A stretch of DNA of 64,000 bases from Leptasterias polaris (lineage: Eukaryota > Echinodermata > Asteroidea > Forcipulatida > Asteriidae): contig JAZGTN010000023.1 in NCBI GenBank assembly GCA_037783415.1, positions 2,208,501 to 2,272,500 on the forward strand, written 5' to 3'. Made by a program: the position numbers and the translations under genes. The notes under the pieces were generated by a model. The model worked only from the letters and a program-made list of their open reading frames with translations. It ran no database searches and was not told the DNA's origin. Below are positions 1 through 12,030 of this stretch, one piece after another (position 1 is the first letter of the stretch; the number at the start of each line of letters is the position of its first letter).

Positions 1-1720
1 AGATACCTACCGGGGTTAGCACGCTGAATGTTCATCTTTCCCAGAGAAATGTATCAAGTGTGAAACGAACAAGAGGTGGGGTTCAAATTCCCCGGGAATT
101 TCCCGGGGATTAATTTTCTGGGACTTCTCTCTGTAATGTTAAAATGGTTTTATAAGAAGTAAATCCTATTGGTTTCAAAAAAGGCTCCTCCCGGTGACCA
201 CTTTTTGATAAGCTTGATTATATAGTCTCTAATGATGTTCACGGAATCCTTAGTGACAGATTTATCTCGATTGGCCTTGAAGTAAATTGGAAAACTCCAA
301 TCAACTTGAAGAAACGAATATTAGTGCCTCAAAATGAGAGGCTTTTCATTCCCAGACATTCTTACTGCGAGTCTGTGAAGACGTTGTTCTAATTCCGATG
401 CGCAGATATTAGTCTCTTTGAATGTGGATTGGAACAAAAGAATCTCACATTTTTTACAGATGCTTAGATCTCGTACCGAAATAATTTCGTCCGTGTATTA
501 TTTCATATCTTGAAGTGATCCTGTTTTATTACACAAGGAAGTGCACAACATTGGTAAAAATGAAATCACAAATGTTCTGTTACATGTTATCAGGATGGTC
601 ATGGTGGGAAACTTCCCTTGGAATGCTATATGTTTTAGAAACGAGTAAAATGTGAGTCCAACCCCCAAGTTTGAACACCGTAAAAACTTGTTTCGTGATT
701 GTTATGCTTTTTGTGTACATTAAATGGAATGGGTGCCATATAAATAAATAAATTATTATTTTTTATTCTTATCATTTGTATAAGTTCGGTGGGGCGACTT
801 GATTTAGTTACCCCCTTTTTACGACCATTGCAAAAGCTGTACAGTTTATCTTGAAGAAGGACAGATGCTGATAATGATATATTACACTGCTAGACCAGCA
901 CTGCCTGAAAACACGATTTAATTTGATAGCGGATATTCTAGATGTTGCATTGTCATCGACACATTCACTGAAACCACGACCATAATATTACTACATGCTC
1001 TACAACATGGAAGGGTGTGTTATTACAGTTGAGTTGAATGTACCTCTGAATGGGTTATCCATGTACATCTCAGCATTAATAGTATAAGCTCGTGTTTAGT
1101 ATCATGATTGCGTCTATACATGGGTGTAAACCATGCAATTCCCCGATGGATCGCTTCGCTAGATAATGAATCATGAGTAGGCAATGTGCTTGAAACAGTG
1201 GAAGGACAGAAACTGACATGGAACAACGTACTGGGAACTCATACGCGAGAGAAGAAAGAGATAAGGAAGCAACGATCGAAATGCCCGCGTTTTTTTTTCT
1301 TCCTGTGCAAGTTGGCTGAATGTATACGAAGATAAATCTTAGGTTTTTTTACAACGCACAATACACTCTACAAATTTGAGCAGATTACATATTCCCCCTG
1401 GCTTTGACACATATTTTGTTCACACTTGTCCCATAAATTATCTCCTGCATTAGATAATGATAAAAATAATTTGGACACTATGGAATTGAAACAACTGTAT
1501 ATAAAGTTACTTATTGGGAAAAGGAAGAAAGCAAAACAAAACGAAAATCACTCCATTTCAGCATCGCTCTGACAGCCCATTAAGGCCAGTAACTAGGTGC
1601 AGCTATATATTTATACATATTTTTGCATTTTATAAACGTTTAAATACATACTTTAATCCATATAACCAAAGTATACTTGTTTAGTTATCAAACAGGGCCA
1701 CTAATCCGCTCACATCATGC
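1..1720. other. No recognisable feature
   Basis: AT-rich noncoding sequence. The longest open frame is 67 codons (1023-1226, minus strand) and resembles nothing I know. I see no repeat, splice-flanked exon or RNA gene. Confidence 0.5.
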
Positions 1721-1974
1721 AGTTATGAAAGATAACACGACAGCGCCCAAACTGGGGTAAAATGTTAGGGATGTACAAGGAGGTGCATCTTTTGTTTTCA
1801 TGGGGCCAATTTCGCCAATTAAAAATTAGCAAAATCTGAGACGGAGCCTGCCGACCCATCAGGTGAGTTGACACGGAATGACCCAGTTATGAAAGATAAT
1901 ACGACAGCGCCCAAACTGGGGTAAAATGTTAGGGATGTTCAAGGTTTTCATGGGGCAAATTTCGCCAATTAAAA
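1721..1974 (+). repeat. Two direct copies of a ~90-bp sequence
   Basis: Positions 1721-1824 and 1885-1974 are direct copies. Both run from AGTTATGAAAGATAA through CAGCGCCCAAACTGGGGTAA to TTTCGCCAATTAAAA. Copy 1 carries about 15 extra bases in the middle, next to a short shared AAGG/TTTTCATGGGG. The copies are separated by about 60 bp of unrelated sequence. This is a local duplication, possibly part of a dispersed repeat. No coding potential is seen. Confidence 0.85.
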
Positions 1975-4900
1975 CAGCAGTTTCCGTTTTCACTTCTATT
2001 GTAGAGGTCTATTTTCAGTGCTCTTGTTATGCCCCCTTTTTTTAAAGGTAAAATTACGTGGGTGTCTGTGTGTAAATTGAAAAATAGTTTTTAAAAACAT
2101 TGAAATTATCAGACACATTAAAGTCTTTAAAATGTAACATTTTACTCTAGTAAAATGTTACTCTTACATAATGGTTTTATCGGATATATTGTGTCGGACA
2201 TGATGTTAACTGGCAAATTGGCTGGACCAAACGGTCCATGTACATTGTAGCGACCAAAAAGGAAACAAAAATGCATTTAAGTTCGTTATTTCGCTTTGCC
2301 ATTATTGGCTTGACGCACTGCGTTATTTAAAAAAATATATAAAAAAAATGAAATTTTCTTGAAAGAGTTAGTTGTTTAATTACCATTCGGCATTTCCAAA
2401 CAGTATCTTTATTTGGCAAAGTATAAAGAGAAAATATTTTAACAGTGTCTACTTTAAGCCCTGGAGCAGGTTAAAGATGACAGTACAGGCACGTTGCAGT
2501 TCTTCTTCATCCATGACCCGATTCATGTTTCGCGGCAAACAAATCCAGCAATTTTCCAGCCCCGGTCGGCTCTTTGCTACGTGTATCCTCTCACCACGGG
2601 TCTTTCATCGTACAAATATTAATGCCGTGACCCTTTTAAGTAAGAATTCCAGTTTTCGAGCCGGTCGAGTTCGAGGGAAGGTCAGTATATGCCTGGTTGG
2701 ACCGTTCCACAGGATTCATCAGGTCGAATATAATGGACGAGACCAATTCGTCCAATGACACACAGCATTATTTATTTAAGTGTGTCTATAATTATAGCAC
2801 AAGTTACACAGCTTTCCTCTGCAATTAAACTAGTCTTCGTCTTCCGTTTACACAACGCGCTTTGATCAATTGGCATATCAATAATTGTACAAGCAATAAG
2901 TCTGTGGATCCTCAACTTGTGGAGTCTTAATTTATATCTGAACAACTTACGGTATATCCAACAATCTGGTCATCTTCTGTCTTTGGGACGAACACGATCC
3001 TCAATTCTTGATATGGCGCCGGATGAGTTACATACACGCTCCACCTAATATTATTATAGTAATCAAAATACGGTTAGTATATACTGGTTATGGTCTGTTA
3101 AATGTGAATCAAATTCCAGGTCGAATCATATACTAAAAACTGAGACAGAAGGTAAAGTTTACCCCGATTCCCCTAAGGATTTGAGTCTAATCATACCCAT
3201 CCAATTTAACACGTCGTATCAGATTATCATGTGTGTTTATGCCTAACTGCCGATGTTCCACAACGGCGAGACTCATCAGCAATATTATCTGATCCAACAG
3301 CTCTTATGTCTGGGATATGACCATAGAGATTAAGAAGTTCAGCTGTTCAGCAATTCGATATTTGCCCGTGTATTAATAAGATATACCTTTGACAGATTCG
3401 AGTATCCCACTATTAGACGGAAGGGGTGCAACCCACTAAATAAGGAGAAAACAGAGCGTCGGTCTTATTAATATTTTTCAAAATCAAGCTATTCTATACC
3501 AGACAAGCTTTGAGAGCCAAATAAAAGGTACAGTATAAAAGGTTTTCACAATTGTGACCTTGGGTTGTTGACTTCCAACTTGAGGTATTTTGGATGACGT
3601 CCCTGAAATAACTCAAATTTCTCTCCAAAAGAGTATCAAACTTTACACCATTGAGGTAATTTTCTCCCACTTCCACGAGGACTGTATCTATTTACAAATG
3701 AGTGCATCACAAAACTGAATTTAACTTCGGAGCCCCTCTTTAAATATTAAATCCATGAAGTGAAGAACGTAGGGTCTATCAGGGAAGGTTGGCGAGCTTA
3801 AGAAGAAGTCCCAATATGTTGTGTTTTGAAGATAATTACGACTTTTTATAATTCCTTTAACAAATCTTAAAGAGGTTGTAATGCTGGTTTCGGGTGACCT
3901 TTAAAACGATAGAGGATGTTGAACTTCAAAAACAGAACAGAACTCCAAAACAAGGAACCCACGAAATGGTCTATATAAGTACTCTGAAACAAATAACGAT
4001 TCCATCGTACAGGTCATCCGTATAATACCCAGAATTGGATCCAAGCAAGTATATAACCCGTTTTTGAGTCAATTGTGGGGGTAGAACCTGGTCTCTCAGC
4101 TTGTCACCTGGTCACCAAAACATGGAATGAGATGGGAAAGACAAATGCCCATACAGCAGTTGCCAGGGACATCGGGGTGCTTCCAACTGATCTCCCGAAC
4201 TGAGGGATAGACATGAATGGGTAAATCTCAACATGATTCTGACCTCGGTCGACAAGAGAGATAGAATTAGAGTCATTTACTTTTTCGTGCTTTACCCACG
4301 CTCCTACATAGAGCATTGTTATATATGTTTAAACCAGCCTATTTTCGGCATGTTAGTAGTACAACCTTATGTGGTGGCGTCAAACCCGTTCATTTTTAGT
4401 AACAAGAAGTTACTGCCACCACCGTTGGATTTACCTTGTTGTAATTGGCTTCTAGCTGATGGGCGTGGTTGGAGGGGGTATACTCCATTTGATTCGTTAA
4501 ACATACATTGATACTTCCCTTCACCCAAGTGAAATAGAAAATGAACATTTCAACCAACAATAATCAATTTGTGTAAAATCAATTATAGGTATACACGTAC
4601 TCTTTAAAGTATGATCGCACACGATCCAGATAGGAGATCGCACACAAAACGCTTCGAGGGTACGTCGAAATTATTTTCTAGGGGGAGAGCGATGTCGGTA
4701 TACACCTTAATTGGGAGGCCTAATGGATAGCCTTAAGAAGAAATAACACCAAAAGCTTTGGGTGACATTCGTCAAAAATGTACCTGCAGCCGACACTCAT
4801 TCCAATGAACTTTTGCTTTCTGCAAAAAAATATTCACCGAGGGGCTAGCTTCACAAATGACCTTTTCAAAGCATTCCAAGTGTATCCATACTTTAGAATG

Positions 4901-7900
4901 AGAGTTTATGGGAACAGATGGTATAAGTAAGATGATTCACGCGACGCGATGTCAGCACTTGGTAAGTGCTTTGGGAACAAATTGATGACCCACTCGTCAG
5001 AACCCCCGAGTTTATAATTCACTACCACCATCTATAAGGAATTCGAAATTGCTCATTTTACAAAGTGCGGACGCGAAGTGAATTTTTAAGATGGATCTTA
5101 ATCTGGGGGGAAATTGCCGAATGTCACCCAGGCGTAGTGATACGTGTGTTAAGATGTGACAAGGTATAAAGCGAATTAAAAAAAATTATTGCGGGTTCAC
5201 ATCGACCTATTAACCCCTTACCCACATTTCTGAACTGGCCGGTATCCAATAATTCCACGGTCAGCTCTCTGATAATAGCGACTCTAAAAAAAGAAATAAA
5301 AATAAGCAGAGTCCAAATGAACTTAAATTAGAAGGCGGGACACTCACTTTGATGTGCAATGCCCCTTCCGTGTACTCAAAGAGTGTACTCGACCCAGACG
5401 CGGTCCGGACAACCGTCGCGTGATGATGCTACTAATTTGCCAGGGGCACGTGCCAGGCGCCGGTATTTTTAAACCCATCTTGGGCCGTCGTGCTTTGCGG
5501 CCAGTTTCTTTGCCTGCTTTTTTTCTTTTCCCGCGACACCTTTTCTTCTTCTTCAAGAGCTGGTACGTGATAATCATGTCAGATTCAATGATGACTGGCC
5601 AATGCTGACACCTACCACTGTTTGTTAGAGAAGAGAACCAGGTGGCGCCAATCGCGAGAAGTAAAAATATATCATCCCATTTGTATCGTCAGGTCTTTAA
5701 CTAGCTTTTGCTAGGACAATCATCTAATACATTTAAAACATTGAGGTAACATCTGACACAACATTAAAATCAAAGAGTATGCCGACTGCTCTTAAACAAG
5801 AATCCTTTCAAAGGAATGTTTCTTACACATTCGGAAGTTTTACAGCAAAACCGAAAATTTGCTCTCGCTTCTTGACCCGCGCTTCCTATATGCATTTACT
5901 CCAGCGAGTACGCCTGTTAATTCATGACGCCGAAAAGGGGCAAAGTTCCATCGTTTATTTAATTTACTTCAACAATGTCATGTTGACGAGGAGGCAACGC
6001 CCTCTATATTTGAACCTCTTCGTCATCTCGGTGCAGACATCTTAGTTGTATTTCCTCCAAATCAACGGATACCAAAATGAGGTCGAAATGGAAAATATTT
6101 AGGTCCCCTTCTGAATTTGTAAGGAATACGTTCGAGATAAATGTTGGCAGCCTGATAGAGGTTGACATCATAGTGTGAGTTGTTCTGCTTTTCTAGCATA
6201 TTTGCCTCCCTTTTCTCCGAAGTACGTTTATTTCCCCGTTCAGGTGAAGCCGGAGTACTTCTCGATAGCTGATAATTGCCTGCGTTGGATTGGGTTACTT
6301 GCCGTTCCTTAGCTCTAAAGAATGACTGACACTTTGTTGAATTACAAAATTTACAAAGTTTGCGTTGTTTACTGTCCCCCACCCCCTCCCCCAAACAGAG
6401 ACTTCACTATTTCTCTGAATTAACTTTACCAAATGACGAGTTGTTTAAACAAAAACATTTGGTTCGTCTCTAGCTTGGAGGAAATCACCCTTAAATGGTT
6501 GTGGAATTATTATACCACAGAATAAATGAGCTTCGTGATTAATGCAGAGGGGAAACATGTTGTAAACACATCCTGCGTTATTTGTTTTCGCCTTCTCCAC
6601 AATGACGGGAGCTGTGGTGTGTCCATGGGCCAGTGACACACCAAGCGCGCTCACCGCTGCCATCAAATGAGCGCGATCGAGTGTATAGCACATTCCTGCG
6701 TAGGTTATTAACCTACAACATTGTGGATGATCAGAATCATCCATGTTGCCAGGAAACTTAAGAATGTTTCCCACGCTGGTTGGAAGTACATGGACCGAGC
6801 CCAATTAGTCTCATTACAAAGAAAATCCATGCACACATGTACACTGACTATTCATTGTACACTCACATCATTGGTAATTCACGAGAACGTGTTTACTGGA
6901 GGTACTCATGTCTTTTCACTCAGAGGACAGTTAATTAATTGCTCCGTTGACAATCACGAGTAACATTACGACTGTTGGGCGTCACACTCAGTAATAACTG
7001 AAGTCGGCAAACATGAGAAAACAGGACATCACTGTTTGTCCAAAGCAAACGTCCATGCGTGTGCAGCGAGACAATAATGTGACCTTAATGTAACCTTTGG
7101 GACTACATTAAGAGCCCAGATGCATTTTTCTAGACATATTTTGCGGTCTTTCTCCGTCGACGTCGTTGTAGAAGGAAGGAAAACGCAACAATAATTTCCC
7201 AAAATCAAAATAACCTGACTGGCACCGAGACGCTACATTCTATCCAATACCAATAATTACAATCAATGTGTCTATTTTGCTGTCAGATACCAAGATTAAA
7301 CGATGTAAATACAAATATTTAAAAATAAATATAAATACATCATCCGTCCGAATCAATCGTATTAATCAGAGATTAACTCGAACGGCGCCACTGTCATGTA
7401 TCCAGTTTTCCTGCGCTTGCATTACCAGTGGGACTCCAATTTTGCTAAATTTCTCAATTTATCGAAAGCGATCTTGCTCTGGAGACAGTATAGAGAGCCG
7501 CATCACCAGATATTATCTTGCATTCTGAATTACCACACATATATAACTGTTACTGGCGCATTTTTTTCCCCAATCATGAATAATCTAAATCTTTCTCGGT
7601 TCGACTTTAGACCTCAGGTTTCAAAAAAGAAACGAAAGGGTAACGACATAATGGGACGAGACGTTTGATAAGATGGAGGGTGATTTACGTGTAAGATTGA
7701 CGTGCCGTCTGAAGTTTCCTCTGATGATAGGGAACTAGAGTGCAAAGGTTTATGATTCTTGAGAATCTAGGTCAAGTTAAAAATGTTCACTGCTTAAATC
7801 AACCTTTTTACGAAGTATTATACTTATCATTATTCATGAAAAGCTAACTAATATGATATTATCTGAATTATGAGATGATGCTTTCAGCCCTACAATTGCA

Positions 7901-7927
7901 TATACTAACACATTTTGACTCATATTT
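1975..7927. other. No recognisable feature
   Basis: Almost 6 kb without an identifiable gene. The longest open frames are 128 codons (2372-2758, plus), 119 codons (6445-6804, minus) and 110 codons (6062-6394, minus). None shows a domain, signal peptide or repeat that I recognise, and their composition looks like chance frames in AT-rich DNA. Confidence 0.45.
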
Positions 7928-7983
7928 CCCACCCGAAGGACAAAGCCACTATCCTGCTCGAACCCACACTCTCTTAACCACGC
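7928..7983 (-). mobile_element. Fragment of tRNA-derived SINE
   Basis: Read on the minus strand, this piece has a tRNA B-box-like GTGGGTTCGAGCAGG followed at short distance by GGCTTTGTCCTTCGGGTGGG. The same two blocks occur further apart in the fuller copy at 8380-8590. It is therefore an internally deleted or rearranged copy of that SINE. No A box remains. Confidence 0.6.
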
Positions 7984-8379
7984 GTTGTTGATTACTGAAA
8001 CTTCATACTTGCATCCATGCTTATTATGATATAGTCGTTAGACGTGTTTAATGATTCAAATGATTTACTCAATGTGGCTGAGCGGGAAAACCGTGCATAT
8101 TAAGGACATTCTTCCGTTTTCTTTGAAAAGTTATCAAATTGTATAGCAGGCAAGACCTCATTGTTGTAGAATCGTTAATACAAATATTTGTTGAGCAGGT
8201 TTCATGGACTTAAGCCGCGCTGTATGATCTTCTCATAATGTATTTAAAACTTATTATTGTAAATTTATGGTAAAGAAACAAAGGATGCCTCTATAGCGAA
8301 CTTAATCATCGTAATTCGAAAGCCTGTTGGGACCTTTAGACAGGGGTGCTTGCAATGAAACACTGCGGTAAACCTTTCA

Positions 8380-8590
8380 CGATAACCGTTCTGGGTTCTT
8401 CAACTTCACACCACCTCCATTAGTATACACGGGACCTGCGGCTTTACGTCCCACCCGAAGGACAAAGCTACTAGTACTACTGCTCAATGACACAATCATC
8501 GAGACCAGCCAGGCCGGTATTCGAACCCACACTGTGTGAACGATCAAACTTGAATACGGTTCACTAAACTGCTCCACAAGATGTGACCAT
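8380..8590 (-). mobile_element. tRNA-derived SINE
   Basis: On the minus strand the element starts with a degenerate tRNA head. It has an A-box-like GTGGAGCAGTTTAGTGAACC (complement of 8558-8577) and a B-box-like GGTTCGAATA (complement of 8518-8527). The spacing resembles a tRNA. A central domain follows (complement of 8425-8467) containing CTTTGTCCTTCGGGTGGGAC and then GTAAAGCCGCAGGTCCCGTG. That head-plus-core architecture is what I know from widely distributed marine-invertebrate SINEs. The family name is not assigned. Such elements are transcribed by RNA polymerase III and mobilised by LINE enzymes. The copy is diverged, and no clear tail or target duplication could be fixed. Confidence 0.65.
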
Positions 8591-9292
8591 ATTGCCTCAT
8601 TCAAAATGACCAGAACCAAACCGAGACTGGGATGACATTTAGTCCTGCTTCCTTGTTTGTGTGTAATTGATATCAGTAGATAATACTGTTACAGCACACA
8701 GGAAATACAGCTACAGATGGCTTTAAGCTCTGAAGTAACATTTAGTTACGCAGATGATAGCCTTTACCCACGTGTATGTGTCAAAGCGGTTAGTTCATCA
8801 TGTAGATCTAATGTTATGTAGCAATAAGAGAATCGGTGTCTCCATCCCTGTTTGTCATCACAGTAATGATACTGGACAAGTTTTATCTTACTATAGTCTT
8901 CCCAAAAGCTTCTTGGGCTCGTTGATGGTTAACTTTGCCAAACTAATTGAGTGTAATACAATAATGTAGTACACGAGACCATGTGGCGGTTTACTTTCAG
9001 CTGTGTGATTTTATTGCGTGTATTGTGTTTCTGGATGGGGTGCATTACACAGTCATTCGTGTTTGTCCGTGGCATTGACCGTATCATGTGCTTTAAAAGG
9101 TTTCATTGATTGAGATCAGCCAATTGCACTTGTATATTGATAGAAACCAACGTGGCTAGATATTCAACACGTGTATAGGCAAATTCAAATAAAGACATTA
9201 TTTTCAAAGAAGAAAACTCCGTAAACTCTAAACAGTTCCAGGTCCGTTCAAACCGGAAACGGAGTAAAATCACATTTCTGCAGGGCACCATA

Positions 9293-9476
9293 CTGCAGGG
9301 CACTGTACCAGGGAGCAGGAAAAGAGGCAGACCAAAGAAGAGATGAGAGACAAAATCAGAGAGTGGACATATTATCAGTGACCCTTAGGGAGCAGCAAGG
9401 AGCAGATACCGTAAGAAAGAGCTTGCCCATCAATGGTCATTTGTGGTTCCCCAAAATGACCCTGCACAGTAGTTAC
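9293..9476 (+). mobile_element. LINE ORF C-terminal remnant
   Basis: Conceptual translation in one plus-strand frame gives the C-terminal signature of a reverse-transcriptase family common in marine invertebrates: LQGTVPGSRKRGRPKKR, then (across a TGA where tryptophan is expected) acidic and serine residues, and further on a VVPQ motif. Two stop codons interrupt the frame. This is a dead 5'-truncated fragment of a non-LTR retrotransposon. A short duplication of CTGCAGGGCAC immediately precedes it. Confidence 0.6.
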
Positions 9477-10497
9477 AGGATTCATAGATAGATATTTCCA
9501 TGTCATTTATCTGTCTGATTAATCATTTTGAAACCACTGAAAAAAACACCAGCTCCAATGTTTTGTTCTTCTTAGTATCCACCAGCTGAAACTACTTCTC
9601 CCAACATTTACTCGCCCCAGTTTACACATCTTGTTATTGTGTCTCCTAAAGTCAATCCTGTTACATCTCGGTTTCCTCGTAATATGGCCCAAATGGTTGC
9701 AAATAACCAAACCCACACTTGGTCAGAGTGCGACAACTGTGCTATTGCCCTTCAAGATCTGAGCAAGCAGGCAACGGAAGAATAAACATCAATAAGAAGG
9801 AGAAAAAGAGGTAGAAGGAGAAAAGTGCAATTGGCACAGAAGCCGAGAGCCCGTGCCAGAGCACCATTTGTACCCGACGATCCATTTTCCAGGCAAGTCA
9901 GCGTATTCTACAGAGTACTTATTTTGTCAGAAAGGTTTTTTAATGTTGCGGGTCGGCTGTAAACAGTCACACGTTGTTGCGGCACGTTAATTGTATCGAA
10001 CACGCTAAGTGGGTCAGCGAGGCAAGCTTTCAAGTTTCAAGTCCGTTTCGGCAGTTTGTCGAAGGCTCGCTTCGCACTCAATCTGATAACCAACTTATTC
10101 CATGTTAACACATTCTTGTAACATTTTACTGCCTTTTCGAAGCAGCGCTGAAGCTTCCGGCCTATATATACGCCATGTCACTCAAGTGAGTTTGAAGTCG
10201 TGTGTTTTCCCCACAAAAAAACCTGACGCAAAAGTGACATTTATGGGCTTAGAATAAAAAAGATAACAAGTCCATTAGTGGTAAGAATTAAACGAGTAAT
10301 CCAAGGTTATTGTACCATTAGATAACGGTTTGCATTATAGTTTCCCTTGGAAACTTATTAGCAGCTCTTTGAGGCTGTTAAAAACATTGTTAAGACTCCT
10401 TACAAAATGGCCACAGCACTTATGGAGTAAATTTATTGTGTTGTTCCATCCCAACTGTACCAACTGTAGTTGGTACCGGTTCCAACATGAGTGTTAT

Positions 10498-10825
10498 ACA
10501 GTTGGGACGGCCCAACTGTAGCTGGGTTGCTTGGTAATGATAGTGATAGTGACTGATTGTATTGTAGATAACCAGCATAAAGTGGGCATCGAAACAAATG
10601 TTCGATACTTTAAAGTGTTTCGGACTACAATTAGACTCGTGATACACAGTAATTCTCATGACAGAACCTTCCAAAGACTTGAGAAGAATCTCCATCACGT
10701 ACACGTAACTGAATTATACCATGCAGCAGTCTACTTGAGACCATTCAATGCAGTGTATTACAGCCAGTGGTTCCTGCTTGCGACAGATTACTTGATTCCA
10801 GCTATAGTTGGACCGTCCAAACTAT
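10498..10825. mobile_element. MITE-like element with palindromic 28-bp TIRs
   Basis: The outer 28 bp at 10498-10525 and the reverse complement of 10798-10825 match at about 24 of 28 positions. Each arm is itself nearly palindromic (CAGTTGGGACGGCCCAACTG on the left). The 272-bp interior has no transposase. Related AGTTGGGAC and CCAACTGTA(C) motifs continue outside both ends (10448-10490 and 10826-10852). The true element may therefore be larger, or two insertions may be nested. I did not find a convincing target duplication. Confidence 0.6.
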
Positions 10826-11667
10826 AGTTGGGACGATTCGAAAGTTGGGACGAAACGGTGTTGCAGAGAAAAAGCACAATAAAGGAATACAAACTGTATT
10901 CGAGCAGTTGCACGAAATCCTTAAAAAGGAGAATTTCAACGGTTTTATGTCAGGGAGTTGTACTTTTCATAATGTTTAATAAGTTTTTTTTTAAATCTGG
11001 TTCAGACAGCATTTGGGAAGGCATGAACCTTACCTTGATTGACCAGTAGGGCCTACCTTTAAACAAAATCAAGAACGCTTTCAGGCTGATAACCACCTTA
11101 TTTTAATAAATACCAGGTCGCGCTCATGCAGACAATTTTGGTGTCCATTTTTTTTCTCCCGAGGGTTGAACCGTTCTTTCTCCCCACATCAGCATTTTTT
11201 TAAAAACATTTTCAATATTCCTCACGTCATCTCGACCGTAACCCCTTGCAGTTCAACCTCCACAGGTCTGTTTAATAACAGCGGCACAAATACCGTTTTG
11301 TGTACGTACGGAAGGCATTGTTTGATCTCGTATCGGCTGTGAAATTGACATGCGCGTATTCGTATTTGTCTCCAATCCAATTAAAGGGAATGCACCGTAC
11401 AATCTTGTTTGTTTGATTTTAGTGGCCGGGGGAGAGCGCTCATTCTGTCAAATTTCAAATTATTTTCTGTTTTGTTTTCGGGAAAATAAATGCACGTGGC
11501 GGTTGAGCCTTTATTGAAAAAGGCAGTTAACTATAACTGATTTTGCACCCTCGCTGTTAAGGCGCAAATTGCGTGCAATTGGTATTGTATATAGGGTACT
11601 TCCCAGTAGGCATTGAAGCTAGTGTTCTTTTTGTGAGTTAGGGTTATGCACCTAAATCCCCTTGTTT

Positions 11668-11745
11668 CAGCAGTCAAAGACAATGATTGCACCTTCCTTT
11701 TTCGTTTTAGCAGTCAAAGACAATGAATACACCTTCCTTTTTTTC
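11668..11745 (+). repeat. Two tandem copies of a ~40-bp sequence
   Basis: Each copy contains AGCAGTCAAAGACAATGA followed by CACCTTCCTTTTT. The two copies lie directly one after the other. This is a simple local duplication without coding potential. Confidence 0.75.
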
Positions 11746-11828
11746 TAACGAGACATTGAGTCCATGCAATACGTTTCTGACAATCTGACGTAAATCGTTG
11801 CAGAAGAACTAACCCAATACCTATGTAC

Positions 11829-12030
11829 TGAGAAAGGCTTAATGCATGAAGCCTTTCTCACGCATCTCAAAGCACATACTTATTTGTAACAAAGTTAGGG
11901 TGTTTGTTGCAACTTTGATGAACAATTTAGCCCAAAATTTTCACAGGTTTGTTATTTTATGCATGTTGGGATACACCACAGTGAGGATACTGGTCTATGA
12001 CAATTACCAAAAGGATAGTATATACCCAGC
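11829..12030 (+). mobile_element. Partial copy of TTAA-type MITE family
   Basis: Motifs GCCCAAAATTTTCACAGG, TTTGTTATTTTATGCATG, GGGATACACCACAGTGAGG and CTATGACAATTACCAAAAGG appear in the same order and spacing as in the copy at 56601-56962. From memory this resembles a very common dispersed repeat of sea-star genomic sequence. The copy lacks a clear TTAA at its right end, and its left end cannot be placed. Confidence 0.6.

Noticed and set aside
2372..2758. 128-codon plus-strand frame
   Set aside because: No family resemblance and no supporting features; probably a chance frame.
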